DNA from: Blasia pusilla | Taxonomy: Eukaryota > Marchantiophyta > Marchantiopsida > Blasiales | NCBI GenBank assembly: GCA_050084515.1 | Contig: CM114273.1 | Location: 23,498,001-23,562,000 of the forward strand | Length of the DNA: 64,000 bases | Direction: 5' to 3' | Shown here: positions 37,102 through 48,286 of the stretch, in pieces | Layout: every line of letters begins with the position of its first letter | Numbering within the stretch: position 1 is the stretch's first letter | The notes under the pieces: model-generated | What the model saw: only the letters and a program-made list of their open reading frames with translations | What the model was told of the DNA's origin: nothing | The model's database searches: none | Position numbers and translations under genes: made by a program

Positions 37102-37112
37102 CTCTGATACCA
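37102..37112 (-). other. Primer-binding site (initiator tRNA-Met) of the nested copia element
   Basis: Minus-strand TGGTATCAGAG directly adjoins the LTR end and is complementary to the 3' end of plant initiator methionine tRNA. Confidence 0.9.
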
Positions 37113-37573
37113 TGTGAGAAAACAGAAAGTGAAAAAATCACTGAAATCTTTACAAAATTTACAAATACAAAGTGGCCTAGTCCGTCTGTGCGCTCACAGA
37201 AGAGCTTTGATGGAACTTGAACATGGAGATAACTCGACATACAAGAATGCGCTACCGCTACAGCTCCCGACTATTTCACTACTCGAAAAACTAGGGTTTT
37301 TATCTATTTTTCTTCGTTTATATTACCCCGCATCGTCTTGGCATACCAGGGGCTGCGCTTTGGACCCCCGCGACACATCAGGGTGCCCCGCACCCTGATG
37401 CAATATAGGGTTAGATAATCCTAGTAACGCTACTCCTCAAACCACCTACGTCATATTACTATGACTCTTTCGACGTCTAAATCGGAACCATCAATCTAGG
37501 CTTCTCCTCATACAAGGGGGCCGATCAGATTAATGGTACTCATTAATCTGAAGTGGATGTTGAGAATCCAAAA
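37113..37573 (-). repeat. Right LTR (5' LTR) of the nested copia element
   Basis: Plus-strand ends TGTGAGAAAAC and GAATCCAAAA; the terminal CA dinucleotide is mutated to AA. It includes the CCCCGCATCGTCTTGG block missing from the left copy. Confidence 0.93.
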
Positions 37574-37578
37574 CGACG

Positions 37579-37902
37579 TTGGATGTGACGGCAGGGCGCA
37601 CCATCTTGAGAGTGCGTGAGGTTTTGCCATCAGGTGTTCTCTTATTGGAGGGACGCGATGGTATGGTTTGGAAGGACCATGTGCATAATAGTGCGCCGTA
37701 TCACCTTCCGAACATTTACGGTATAGTTGATCCAAGCTTAGTAGTAGTTTCTGCAGGCTTACGATGTATGTGTGATTCTGCCCATGGTGCAGCCACTATG
37801 CTAGTCTGTGATGGATGTTCAAGAAGATGGCATGTGGCATGCTTGACGCCACCTCTCACAAGGATTCCTCAAGGACGATGGATGTGTCCCAGATGTACAT
37901 AG
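37579..37902 (+). pseudogene. Integrase C-terminal extension with a PHD-type zinc finger
   Basis: When the antisense copia element and one CGACG duplicate are ignored, this frame continues in register from the integrase at 32658. It therefore belongs to the gypsy polyprotein. The first half (RVREVLPSGVLLLEGRDG, then WKDHVHNSAPYHLP) resembles the beta-rich module that follows integrase. The second half (37755-37899) is a PHD finger: RCMC, MLVCDGCSRRWHVACL, PPL, IPQGRWMCPRC, giving the CxxC, WHxxC and CxxC ligands. The first pair is spaced CxC rather than CxxC. PHD fingers read histone H3 tails; a targeting role like that of chromodomains in other gypsy elements is inferred. It ends at TAG 37900-37902. 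Confidence 0.85.
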
Positions 37903-38209
37903 AGCAGGTAGTTCTACATTCCGACTTGTATCTGTGACATGCATGACAAGAAGGCGACTAACGATGGGGCCACATGAGCATCTGGCCTTCTTGCTAGTGT
38001 TTGAGAGGTGTATGTCATGGTAGGTAGGGATAGATGGCTATCTGGAGTTAGAGGGACCTAACCACTAGCTAGGAGGGCGATTGGAGATATTTTGGTACTT
38101 CTTATCTCATTGTTTGGATGCCATGAGTTAGCATGGGATTGTGCGTGTTTGTGTGTGTGTTCGGTGACAACGATGTATGTTGTGTAGCGATGTCTATGCG
38201 CACGATAAT
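37903..38209 (+). other. 3' untranslated region of the gypsy element
   Basis: Non-coding sequence between the polyprotein stop and the 3' LTR. Its last 125 bases (38084-38206, starting TTGGAGATATTTTGG) are duplicated at 38725-38850. I could not identify the polypurine tract with confidence. Confidence 0.55.
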
Positions 38210-38722
38210 TATCACGTCTTTTAGGATAGATCGGTGAGATCTAATATAGCGCTTTCGCGAGTAGTGGAGAACATGCTCGGGAGGTCGAGGATGACATGTT
38301 GAGGCCATGGGAAACGTGAGAGAGCAGGTTTTCCCTTTGTTTCGGCTCATTTGGAGCCATATTGAGAAACTTACTATTTTAGGTAAGTACCATTTTGAGT
38401 ATATGGTTGACTTTCTATTTTTGTTAAGTGATCCTTGACCTCCTATATCAAGTCAAGAGCCAAGGAGGTGACTTGGGAGCATAGATTACCATGGAGAGAG
38501 CTTGGGAGAGGGGAGGGGTATATCTCAAGGAGAGAGAGTTTGAGAGCTCATTCTCTCTTTGTTGAACCTCTTGGCATGAAGCGGCGGAGTTATGGTCTTG
38601 CTTGCTTTGTGTGTGTAACCTAAGCCTCTCATTAGGAAAGTGGGTTTGGTTTGACATTCAGAGAGATATGTGAGAGTGCACACATTTGAGAGCTATGGTG
38701 TTGAGAGAGATTGGATATTGAT
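38210..38722 (+). repeat. Truncated 3' LTR of the gypsy element
   Basis: It matches the 5' LTR from its start through GGATAGATCGGTGAGATCTA, TTTTCCCTTTGTTTCGGC and the GAGAGCTATGGTGTTGAGAG block (38689-38708). It stops abruptly where the 5' copy continues CAAAAAGAGAATGACATG (24283). Roughly the first 510 bases are present and more than 600 are missing. Confidence 0.8.
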
Positions 38723-38724
38723 TT

Positions 38725-38850
38725 AATTGGAGATATTTTGGTACTTCTTGTCTCGTTGTTTGGATGTCATGAGCTAACATGGGATTGTGCGTGTGTGTGT
38801 GTGTGTTTGGTGGCAACGATGTATGGTGTGTAGCGATGTGTATGCGCACG
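38725..38850 (+). repeat. Second copy of the gypsy 3' untranslated segment
   Basis: Nearly the same sequence as 38084-38206, including GATATTTTGGTACTTCTT and the GTGTGTGTG tract. It lies directly after the truncated LTR. The internal-LTR-internal order suggests unequal recombination or a rearranged tandem insertion. Confidence 0.75.
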
Positions 38851-41800
38851 AAAGATTGGACAACCACAATAAAGTTGAATACGCACTTTAAGCTCTGATG
38901 AAATCTGCAATCAACCGTGCTTCATCCAAACAACGATACTCATGATTTAGATACAAACTGGTGTAACTGCAAGGATACCCAAAAAGTATACACAAGGATT
39001 CCCAAAATGTGTGATCTCCTTATTATCACTCCTAGCCCACTCTTCAAGAGAGAATCCAGGCTCAATACATGCACGTCGTAGTGTATCACAGATCCCAACA
39101 AGGGTCTGCAATCCTAAGGAGATGAGCTCCAAATGAGACTCATCCGAGGTATACCCCCCTCGGTGCCTCCATGGGTGACATGTACACACAGGTCACCTCC
39201 CTCCTAGCAGGTCACTACCAACCTATAGTACACCCATACTAGCTCCCTAACATCTACACATGTGGTCCCCTCATGAGACCAAATACCAACTAACCCACGA
39301 CCCTATAGGTCCAAGTGGAGCCATACATGGCTAGGAAGGTCAACCTCTCCAAGGTTGCCACTCCTCATAAAGGGAAGGGTGACCTACACTCATAGGTCAC
39401 CTCTTTAGAGCAGGTCACATGTGACCTCTCAAAAAAGGGAAGTACAAGACCCCTCTAAGGCCTCGATACTATCTTGCCCTACGCCTCATCTACCATGACA
39501 TCAGCGTGCCTAGGTCTATGTCTGACTCCACCTCCTATCTCTGCACAATGGAACTCCAAATGACCACGGTGTACACATCGACTTCTTTGTTAATCACTCA
39601 CAACTATCTGCCGTCACACTTGGTTGTTTTGCTCTTTTCTGTATCGATGAAATCTATGAAAAATGGACAGCGCTTCCGCCCACGATCTTCTAAACAAAAA
39701 CTGACAACACAAACGCCAACCGGCGTCTCTAAGGCTCCCAACCGAGGCAACTTGCTTGCCTACGTGCAAACAACAAATTCCTCCATCCCCCTCACATCTT
39801 TCTCATGTAAAAATAAGAGTAAGAACAGCACACCCGGCCTAAAACTCCACTCCCCAATCTACATCGGCATATCAAGCCTCGTCCATCTTGTGCTATCAAG
39901 GAACACAGACGCTAGCACCCAGTCCTAAATCACACACACGAGCAAGAATGGTACTCCAACGGCCCAACATAAAAAAGATGGCGTGGGAAAGTCATCTCTC
40001 TCCTATATATAGGTGTGGGAAGAGCCAAAAGGCTCCTCCCCTAAAGATAGCAACCCTCTTGGTAACCTGCGCACATACGTTAGCAAGGGCGGATGACCTG
40101 CTGAACAAGTTACCCGGCTGTGAAAGACCTCAAAAGGAAAGTCGTCAGAAACGACGTTCTTGACAAAACGGAACTATCTTCAACCCCATCCGACACCTCA
40201 GGATGAAGTTATACTCACGATAGTCCGCTGGCTCTCTATGCCGTCGCCACGATGGATCCCTACCTAACAGAAACTCAGATGTGACATATCATATTACATG
40301 GTGGTTTATCCCGTTCATCTTTCCACACCCTAGACAATCTTCTAGTTGAACTTTTCAGTTCCTTTTTGTGTACGAATTGTCCGCATTTTTCAATTTCACA
40401 TGTTAGGACAACATTCAACTACACACATCATTGTTATTACTCCCTTTCAGATATGATTCGTAGCTTCACTTTTTGTTACACTCCAATGCGCGTTATTTTT
40501 TCTGTCAACCACCAGTCATCTTTATTCAAATATTATTTGGAGATTTTTATCACTGAAATTCACCACCATTTCACAATATCCACATAGTTTTCTACAGGTT
40601 TCATTTCTAGACTCTCCCTGCAATAACCTCAATTACTAATTTCTTTATTGTTTCCTCATACAAGTACCCACAAGAATACAATCTAGGCTTCCCCGTTACA
40701 ACCACCATCACAATGCTTGAGCAAGTGCTAACCCAAGAGATATGTTAGTTCAGATTCCATAGATGATGGAACCACAAAATTCACCTATTACCTTGTAGGT
40801 GTACCAAAATGTACTCTCCAAATTGGACAAGCTTCACCATCAAAATGACTCATTAAAAGCTCATGTGTCCAAACTTTCTACAAAACTAGCATTTCTCTCT
40901 ATATCCAAGAAAAGCTCAGCTTTCAAACTACTAAATGCTTAGTATAGACACAACCTAGAGCAAGCTACCTCATATTTCAAGGACTTTCTTATGCACACTA
41001 GCTCTGCTATATAGGGAGATCCAAAATTGGAGCTCCAGGTAGCAATAACTAAGTCCCTCCTTTGTAAGTATACATAGGGACACATACATCAGGATGAAAG
41101 CTACTTTTTGTTTCCCTTTCATAACCTACCAAATCATCACTACATATAGGCTTTTATAATGATCCAGTATTTGCATTAATCACTATCATATTACAAGTTT
41201 CTTTAAGAAGCCTATATTATAATTTTCTGATTTATCTGAGATGTTTGATTACTATATTATTTAGTGTCAAGAAATGCAATATAGTTTGAACACCGTGTTC
41301 ATATGTCAATTATTTGTTATTCATTCTATGAAAGTACTCAATGACACTATTACACATAACTCCTCCTTTCAGTTTGTGGATGTATTTCTTCAAATATACT
41401 TGTTTGTGTATCACGCTAATTCTTACTTCTATCCACACAGTCAAATCTTATTCTCCAAATATATCTACTTGTAAGTGAATTTCACAACCAACCTCCACTT
41501 GAATATATGATATGATCCATACTTAATTTTGGGCAATTTACAATAGGGCATTATGCCTAGATAGAGGACTCACTTCAAGTCACATGTGTTGGCTGTACAT
41601 ATCCTGAATTAATATCTATTTTACAATATCCTGAATTAATATCTATTTTACAGTTAACACTAGAAGCTCTTCTAGCCTCCAATATTTACCACCTTCTTAC
41701 ACCCTTCTTAATCACAACTCGGTTACTTTTCCTAATAGCATTGTCCCTTCACGGAGCTAACCGCATCCACATTCTTAAAACTTGTAATCACTAAAATCAC

Positions 41801-42064
41801 GCTACCTTTACATTTTTCCATTCCGGATTACGACTTAGTCCACCACCGCACACTTGTTCCTATTTGTGGGCATGGGGTACAATGGTATTGGATGTGGGCG
41901 ATGGGAACGATATCTGCAATGGCATCTACACCGTGCGTGCGGACGCTCCAGTTGCGTTCAATGTTGGGGAGCACCAGCTAGACGGTTAAAGTTGAGAATT
42001 TCCGATTCATTTAAAAATTCCCTAATATTTGTGTACAATGTGTAGTCCCTATATCGTACCAGAA

Positions 42065-42094
42065 GGGAATCCCGGTTCCGAAACCGGGATTCCC
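42065..42094. repeat. Perfect 13-bp stem with 4-base loop
   Basis: GGGAATCCCGGTT, loop CCGA, AACCGGGATTCCC. The flanks also repeat GGGAATTCCGG. Function unknown. Confidence 0.85.
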
Positions 42095-42786
42095 GACTGG
42101 GAATTCCGGCAATGGACCGCGTCCCACGGTGAAACTCCCTGCACTCTGGAGTGAAAACGCCGAACAGGGCTGGCTGGCTGAGTAGTGCGAGCGGTGACTC
42201 CGGGTGCATCGGGGCTGTTTCCCAGAGGTGATCCCAGAATTGCTGAAAACCTCGCCAGACACGTAGTACACGAGCATGTTTGGATGCACACGTACAGCGG
42301 ACAGCCAGCATAGCAGACGAGCAACGATGCTATGAATTCAACGCTACCACGTTTCAATCCTACATTGCGATGACTTGTAGGAAATCAATACGGACCTACA
42401 CACATGTAAAAAATGAAACCATGGTCGATTTCCCAATGTGTACCCCTTCCGCCCGGTGCGCCAGTACATATAGTAAGATGCACAGCGTGAGATTCTGGAG
42501 CTAGCACACGTGACTGGAGGGTTCTCTGCCCCCTCTCGAACGAACAGATGGGAGAAACAGGGAGAAGTCGATCTGTTTGTCTGCAGATTTAACCGGGAAA
42601 AGGCGAAAGTTCAGTTCCACCTTTTTCCAAATAAGCCATGGTTGCTGAGGGTGCATTTTACTTCAGTCACCATTTTCCGTTGCCCCAAGCCGTGTGTGGC
42701 CATCTCCTTTTGTTTCTCAAATGGTATCTGTTGTTAACTGATACTATTTTCAGCCTTACCTGATACTATTACCATTTTGTGGAGGT

Positions 42787-43092
42787 ATATGTGGATAGAT
42801 TGTAAGAAGGTCGATTTCGTGTAAGGTTCAGTTGGGGAGGGGAGAGGAGTTCTCGAGAAGGCACCCGTCGCTCGAGAGCTCGGATCAATCCAAGATGGGA
42901 AAAGGAAATGGTGCAATTAAGGGAGCGTTATGTGAAGGTATCGATGGCAGAATATGTGGATAGAATCTAAGAAGGTCGATTCCGTGTCCGGGTCAGTCGG
43001 GGAGGGGAGGAGAAAGGAGAGGAGCTATCGAGAAGGCACTGGTAGCTCGAGAGCACGGATGAATCCAAGATAGGAAAAAGGATATGGTGCAT
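42787..43092 (+). repeat. Tandem duplication, period about 167 bp
   Basis: Copy one runs from ATGTGGATAGATTGTAAG at 42788 to GGAAATGGTGCAATT near 42918. Copy two runs from ATGTGGATAGAATCTAAG near 42955 to GGATATGGTGCATAT near 43092. They share GAAGGTCGATT, GGTCAGT-like, GGGGAGGGGAG and GAGAAGGCAC segments with scattered differences. Confidence 0.8.
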
Positions 43093-43396
43093 ATTCACCT
43101 ACTAGTGGACATGATGAATCGGTGGAATGAGCTTTCCGTGGGAGAACGATTAACGTGTTGTATGTTTGTACTCTTACGAATGCGTATGGCGCACAACATC
43201 TGCTGTCACCGGACCCATGTTTTGCGTACAGAAAACTCTGTCTGATTCGGACGACCTCTGCAGATCGTGTGGATTGGATCATGTGATCGATTCTCTGCCT
43301 GCAAACTCGCGCTGAATGTGACTCCTCCGCGAGCTCAATCTGGCGAGGAGACCGGGCCCGCCCTCGGTTGACCGCAGCTACTTTCCAGCAACAAGT

Positions 43397-43439
43397 TTCC
43401 GTTCATCACTATAGTTGCTTACTGTAGTGATGAACGGAA
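43397..43439. repeat. 19-bp inverted repeat, 5-base loop
   Basis: Arms 43397-43415 and 43421-43439 pair along 19 bases with one T:G wobble. The loop is TGCTT. It lies just beyond the 3' side of the decayed copia element, in otherwise featureless sequence. Confidence 0.85.
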
Positions 43440-43498
43440 CAGCTAGCATGTGGTGGTCCGGTTCCGCGTCTCATGAAGATATTATCCTCATGAAGTTG

Positions 43499-46302
43499 TT
43501 AAACACTCCAATCTAGAGTGTCGCCCAAGGGCAGAAAACACACTAATTGACCTTTTGCAACCAAATGTGCTTTGAACTTCTCAACTGGTCCATTTGATGC
43601 AACCTCAATGCAAAATACCCATTTGGAATCTATGGGTTTTCTTCCAGTTGGAAGGTCTGCGCACTCCCAAATGCCATGCTCTTTTAGAGATCCCAACTCT
43701 TCCTACATGGCCACTTTCCATTCATTTGTAATGGTAGAGTTCAAAGCTTCTTCAAAGGTGTTAGGGTCAGGTTGAGAGTGTGGAGGAACCTTTGCTTATT
43801 CAATCACCTCCAAAAGAAAAATTATATTCTTGTACAAAATCATGATCTTCTCTACAAGGTGTTCGGCTCCTACGTAGTCCATCAATAATGTCAATAGGAT
43901 CAATTCCACCCCTTGAGTGAGATTGCACATATTTTCCTAGATGAACATCTTCTTCCATATCATCTTCAGTACCCCCACCAATTTCCTCTTGTTCTTCAAG
44001 AACATCTATATCACTAACTTCTATGGTGTCCAAGATTTCTGTTTGATTGGAAGAACCAAACTTCACAACATGAGGGTCAATATCTTGAGTGTTATTTGTC
44101 CTTGAAGGGCCTAGGTCAGAGGTCACAAGTGTTACCTCCTTTTCATTAAAGATGACATCACAACTAATATAAGAATTATCTCCTTACTCTCTGGATAGCC
44201 AAAAAAAGATGCCTTTCATCAAGTATTTTATGCTTTTCCTTTGGTATATGATACCATGGAGAATAATCAAGCGGATGAGCATGAGAAACAAAAGGTTTCT
44301 CATTATAGAATGCTTCATAGACGTGGGTATCTTACCACCAAATTGTGCATGTGGTAGTCGATTGGAAGTCCATACAACCAATTTTTTTGCATAACCCCAA
44401 TAGCGAGGATCTAACTTAAAGTTTGCTCTTCCAACAAGTGTGGAAACTCCTTCAAAGTTGGTGTGCATCATATGCTATGCTATCCCAAAAATCTCATGCG
44501 TGTATGAAGTTGTTGCCATATGTGGGATTCCTAGCGCCTTGAAGTATGAACCAAGCTTCTGGTTCAAGAACTCCATGCCTTGGTAAGTAAGGAAAGTTTT
44601 CACCTTCCACTCCATCTTTCTCTACACTTCTCTAGCTCTCCCAAATCCTGTATGCTTCATGAGTCTGATCTTTAGTCTTGAGGAAAGCTAAGCTAGTGTA
44701 TCTCCAATACTCATCTATCCATATAGCTATCCACTTAACAACTCCAAAGCTAAATGTGTCAAAATATCCTAGATCTGAAATGACCTCGTCTAAAATTCCC
44801 TTTGCATGCTTATGCATCTCTAAAAAATGATGATGGTGAGCCTTACCAATGATTCATGCCTCACATGTTGGAATTAGCCCTTTCCAACAATTCTTAAACC
44901 TTCAACAACTCTTGTGCAATTTGCTTCATGAATTGTTTATGTATAGGCATGTGCCAAAGCTTGGTGCCACTCAAGAAGTGACCGACCTATAACGGATACT
45001 TTTGCCAAAATTGTGGTATGCTCAATTTCACAACATATGAGATAAGCCTTTCCCTCAAGCTTTCCATGAGCAAGTAGATCTCTAGATGGTAGGAACCAAT
45101 CTACCCCATCTCCATCCAAGCTCAATTTGAAGCCACTTTTGCACAAGATTGCAACTGATAGCGAGGCTGATAGAAGCGTATCTTGTGTACTAAGCAACCA
45201 TCCAATGCATATTCTTCACAATCATTGGAGTACGCTCTTTGAATAATGCATCTCACGCAACTTGATCCACGTGATTAATTTATACCTCCTTCATAACCTT
45301 GTAATTGGATGCATGCACTTTCATCCAAATTGTGGATTTTTCTTTGATCCCCTTGCAATTGGATAAGTACATTGGCAACAGAATCAATGCAAATAAAATC
45401 TACCAATGATCTTGGTGGATTTGCTAAATGCATTTTGACCATCTCTCATGTTGAGAGGATCTCAACTACACTTGCACTCGCCAAGTAATCTCTCAATTTT
45501 GGACATTTAGAATCACTCTTTCAATTCCCAATTTTTCCAAAAGCTCGACATCTACTTTTTGAATTTACTATTATGATTTTCCCTTTCGACTTTCCATACT
45601 TCTAGTCCAACCTTGCATTGTGGTTGCATTTGGGAAGCTTCAATGTCAATTGCACCGACAAAGCAGAAGCTAAAGAGATATTCTTCTCTTTACGCCTCAC
45701 TTCCTCTCCTAGGAGGCGTAGTATGGACCACATAATTTCCTCCGTAATTTCTTTCTTTCTCCATGACCCCGTTGATTGAACCAACGGATCCCAAGATTTA
45801 GGCAAAGTATTCACCCTAATATTTGCCATAATCCATGGCATGCTCTGCTTGCTCATCTCTCCACCAACCTCAATATACTCATCCCTAAGGTCAAATATTT
45901 GACGAAGAAACATCTCTATGGACTCATTCTTTGTGTATTGAAGATTGTAAAACTTCCTATGCAATGTAAGTTGTCGTGCAGTAGTAATACTTCATGATTT
46001 ATGGATTTGAGCTAACTTAACACTTCCCACATCTCCTTTGATGTCCTACACTTTCAAATATGAATATGACTTTGCTACAATGGTATTATATACAAAACAA
46101 TTTTCGAACGGGCTTGCATCTCTTCCTCATCCCAATTGCCTATTGCATGAGCATTTTCCTCAATTGGTCTCTTCATTTTCCCTTCTACATATTCAAAGAG
46201 TTTTTGAATATGTAGAGACCACGAGCTATAGTTTCTTTCATACATAAGACGGGGATCATCGCGGTGGGAAATGAAATAAAAGCAACCTCGATGAGCTTTC
46301 AT
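43499..46302 (-). pseudogene. Decayed Ty1/copia element, internal region
   Basis: Minus-strand fragments occur in copia order. Gag spans 46075-46302 and 45602-45964, with MHRKFYNLQYTKNESIEMFL and SWDPLVQSTGSW. A GAG-pre-integrase-like piece at 44937-45197 has LSLDGDGVDWFLPSRDLLAH and SLLEWHQALAHAYT. Integrase core pieces are at 44632-44817 (VVKWIAIWIDEYWRYTSLAF) and 44184-44471 (ANFKLDPRYWGYAKKLVVWT, NRLPHAQFGGKIPTS). A linker is at 43800-44126. The start of RT is at 43499-43696 with PIDSKWVFCIEVASNGPVEKF and KAHLVAKGQ. Everything past early RT is missing. I find neither LTRs nor target duplications, so the element is old and truncated. Confidence 0.85.
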
Positions 46303-46539
46303 TCAATGAGAAGTCTATGTAAAATGTAAGACTAATTTTCAGTTTAGGAAAAAAACTAGGAAAACTAAATAAATATAAATAAATGTAAAAAACTTTGCCA
46401 TGACAAAAGTCCAATTGCATAGTAATAAAATAGATGAATGCAAATTCTAGCAACCCGCATGTACTACTCACTATGTGAAAGGGGAAGATAGACCTTATGA
46501 AAAAAACCTCGTAAGACTAAGAATATACTAAGAGTCGGA

Positions 46540-46568
46540 CTGATCTACTAGACTTGCTAGTAGATCAG
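46540..46568. repeat. 12-bp perfect inverted repeat, 5-base loop
   Basis: CTGATCTACTAG, loop ACTTG, CTAGTAGATCAG. No poly-T follows and no gene end is nearby. Confidence 0.8.
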
Positions 46569-46599
46569 ACTGGCCATTTTAACACGGCCCAGTAGTATG

Positions 46600-48286
46600 A
46601 GATAGAGTGCTTGAATTGAAGATGGTCAAAGATTGCAAATGCCGAGTGCGGAGTGGAGGAGGAGGAAGGGGAGCGGGTTTCCAAACTCTTTGCCGGATTT
46701 ACCAGTCCCATGATGACGACGGTGATAGAGATTGCAGCGGAAGCTGGCGAGTTCTGTGGTGCGGATGGATGTGCGGTGGACCTGAACAGAAGTGGCAGCA
46801 GGGGGCAGGGAACTGATCATCACTTTGGGCTGACCCCCGACACTTCGTGATCGATACATCCAAATCCTCGTGACGGTTGTGGTACAGTCTTTTGGTTGGT
46901 CCTACTGTTGCTGCAGCTGTCGATCGCGACTCCCCAGCACGTCGAGTTCAGAAGCATCTGAGACTTCGCGCTTCACGAGTGCACGAGATTGATGTCGCGG
47001 TGGAGCAGGCAGGAGTCGTCTTCGGGATCATTAATCTGTCCCAGGGCTCTTCTTGATCAACATCGCAGGTACCTGACATTCATCTCGGAGCTCTTGAAAT
47101 GGTGCTCCTCGGGGGATGCGACAGGTTAGGGGTCGCTAGTGCCAGAGCTCAAACTTGTGCTTTTCCAATCTAACCAAGAGATATCTGTGTCTGGATGAAA
47201 TCTGTATCAGGACTGATATCTCGACGATTTCCACCTCTGGGGCGGAACCGAAATGGACAGGTTTGTACAACCCACCAGGATTGGTCATGCTATCTATATG
47301 TGCAGTGTACTAGTCTAGGTTGATCTGTTCGCTGGTCTTGGATTTACAAACTCTGTGTTCAAAGTCCCCGCCATGATCTAAGAGTACTGCGAACTACATG
47401 CAAGCATCCTTTCATTTTGAGTTTCCTACCTATTTTCCTTCCAGCCAATTTCTTTCATGGACAATTCAATCGACTCATCAATTGATATTACATGGATCGT
47501 GGTACTGGTTTCGACTTTATTCCGCGGCCATGGTTGTGGGGATGAAGCTCTCCGGAGGGATTCACTGGGTCAGTGAACATTGAACCTAGTCACCGACTAG
47601 TGAAGGACTTTCCTCCAGAGTGAATCCCTCCAGAGAGCTTCATCCCCACAACCATGGCCGCGGAATAAAGTCACCGCGGAACCGTCACAAAGTTTGAGAC
47701 AGTTTGTGACGAATGCTGGGTCGGCATTGGAGTTCAGGTAGAATATGCTCGTCATCTGTCTTGCCGCCTGAGCTCCATCAACAAGCATCCTCCAGCCTGA
47801 TCGATCAATATTTGGTTGATGGCAATCTCTTCAATCCAACTCGTCTTTGAACAAGATCGTGCATTTTTTAAAATATTTCTCATCAATTGGAATGGCCGTG
47901 CTCAAGAAATGCGTCCTCGATAACTCTTGGTGATATCGTGCGGTCAGCTGGGTCAGAGTTTGGATCTGATTTAATGTGAACTTGTTTCAAAAAACCATCT
48001 GACGAAATGTCTGAATCAGGATGGACAACGAACATAGCGCGTCGTGTGTCGCATCTGAAGCTTCTCTAGTCTGGATGAAAGTGAGATAGATCTCCAGGAC
48101 GTCATGTCATGAATCGAAACGTGCATTGAGCTGATAACATAAATCCTCAGCCACGTTAAGTCGATTCGAGTCAGCATTAGTCCATGTTAGTCTAGACGAG
48201 AAGCCCACACGGATAGATTAAATTCAAAAGTCCTGGTGCTGACAAAATTGTACTGCGCGTATCGGTGTTTTCAATTAATGCTCGCA
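46600..48286. other. Region upstream of the ARM-repeat gene
   Basis: GC-richer than the copia remains to its left. Short frames around 46607-46859 have no recognised domain. The region probably holds the promoter and at least one 5' exon of the ARM-repeat gene, because that gene lacks an initiation codon at the start of its open frame. It also holds the large inverted repeat at 47513-47672. Confidence 0.45.
47513..47672. repeat. 53-bp inverted repeat with one mismatch, 54-base loop
   Basis: Arm one 47513-47565 begins GACTTTATTCCGCGGCC and ends GGGATTCAC. Arm two 47620-47672 is its reverse complement except for one base (CTCCGG against CTCTGG). As RNA this would fold into a 53-bp near-perfect hairpin. 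The high identity points to a recent event or to selection for pairing. Confidence 0.92.

Larger units (their letters stand above)
32659..37578 (-). mobile_element. Ty1/copia retrotransposon nested in the gypsy element
   Basis: Element proper 32664-37573, read on the minus strand, flanked by the 5-bp direct repeat CGACG (32659-32663 and 37574-37578). Removing the element and one CGACG restores an open frame in the host gypsy polyprotein, which confirms the boundaries. LTRs are 32664-33068 and 37113-37573. A primer-binding site for initiator tRNA-Met lies at 37102-37112, and a G-rich polypurine tract (minus strand, about 33069-33080) abuts the left LTR. Internal order is Gag, protease, integrase, RT, RNase H, which is copia. 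Coding parts carry several stops, so the copy is not autonomous now. Confidence 0.95.
23765..38722 (+). mobile_element. Ty3/gypsy-type LTR retrotransposon encoding a cytosine methyltransferase and a PHD finger
   Basis: Order on the plus strand: 5' LTR (23765 to about 24900), leader, Gag (26099-27120), aspartic protease (27551-28627), C5-cytosine methyltransferase (28628-29680), RT-RNase H (29994-31460), integrase (31700-32658), then after an antisense copia insertion the PHD-finger C-terminus (37579-37902), and a truncated 3' LTR (38210-38722). Protease, RT, RNase H, integrase is the Ty3/gypsy order. The interval is about 15 kb, about 10 kb without the copia insertion. Every domain carries stops or frame breaks, so the copy is inactive. 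The truncated 3' LTR prevents finding a target duplication; the left flank reads CGACT before the LTR. Confidence 0.88.
38851..43395. other. Long non-coding stretch, probably decayed transposon DNA
   Basis: No recognisable protein domain on either strand over about 4.5 kb. A CTATATATAGG word near 40001 resembles a TATA box and is followed by a short GAGCC/GGCTC inverted repeat. 40400-41700 is AT-rich. 41600-41655 contains a short direct repeat (TATCCTGAATTAATATC). 42050-42500 is GC-richer, with the stem-loop at 42065-42094. I cannot assign a superfamily. Confidence 0.45.

Noticed and set aside
37579-37902. Independent host PHD-finger gene
   Set aside because: Excising the copia element puts this frame in continuity with the gypsy integrase, and the gypsy 3' LTR follows directly.
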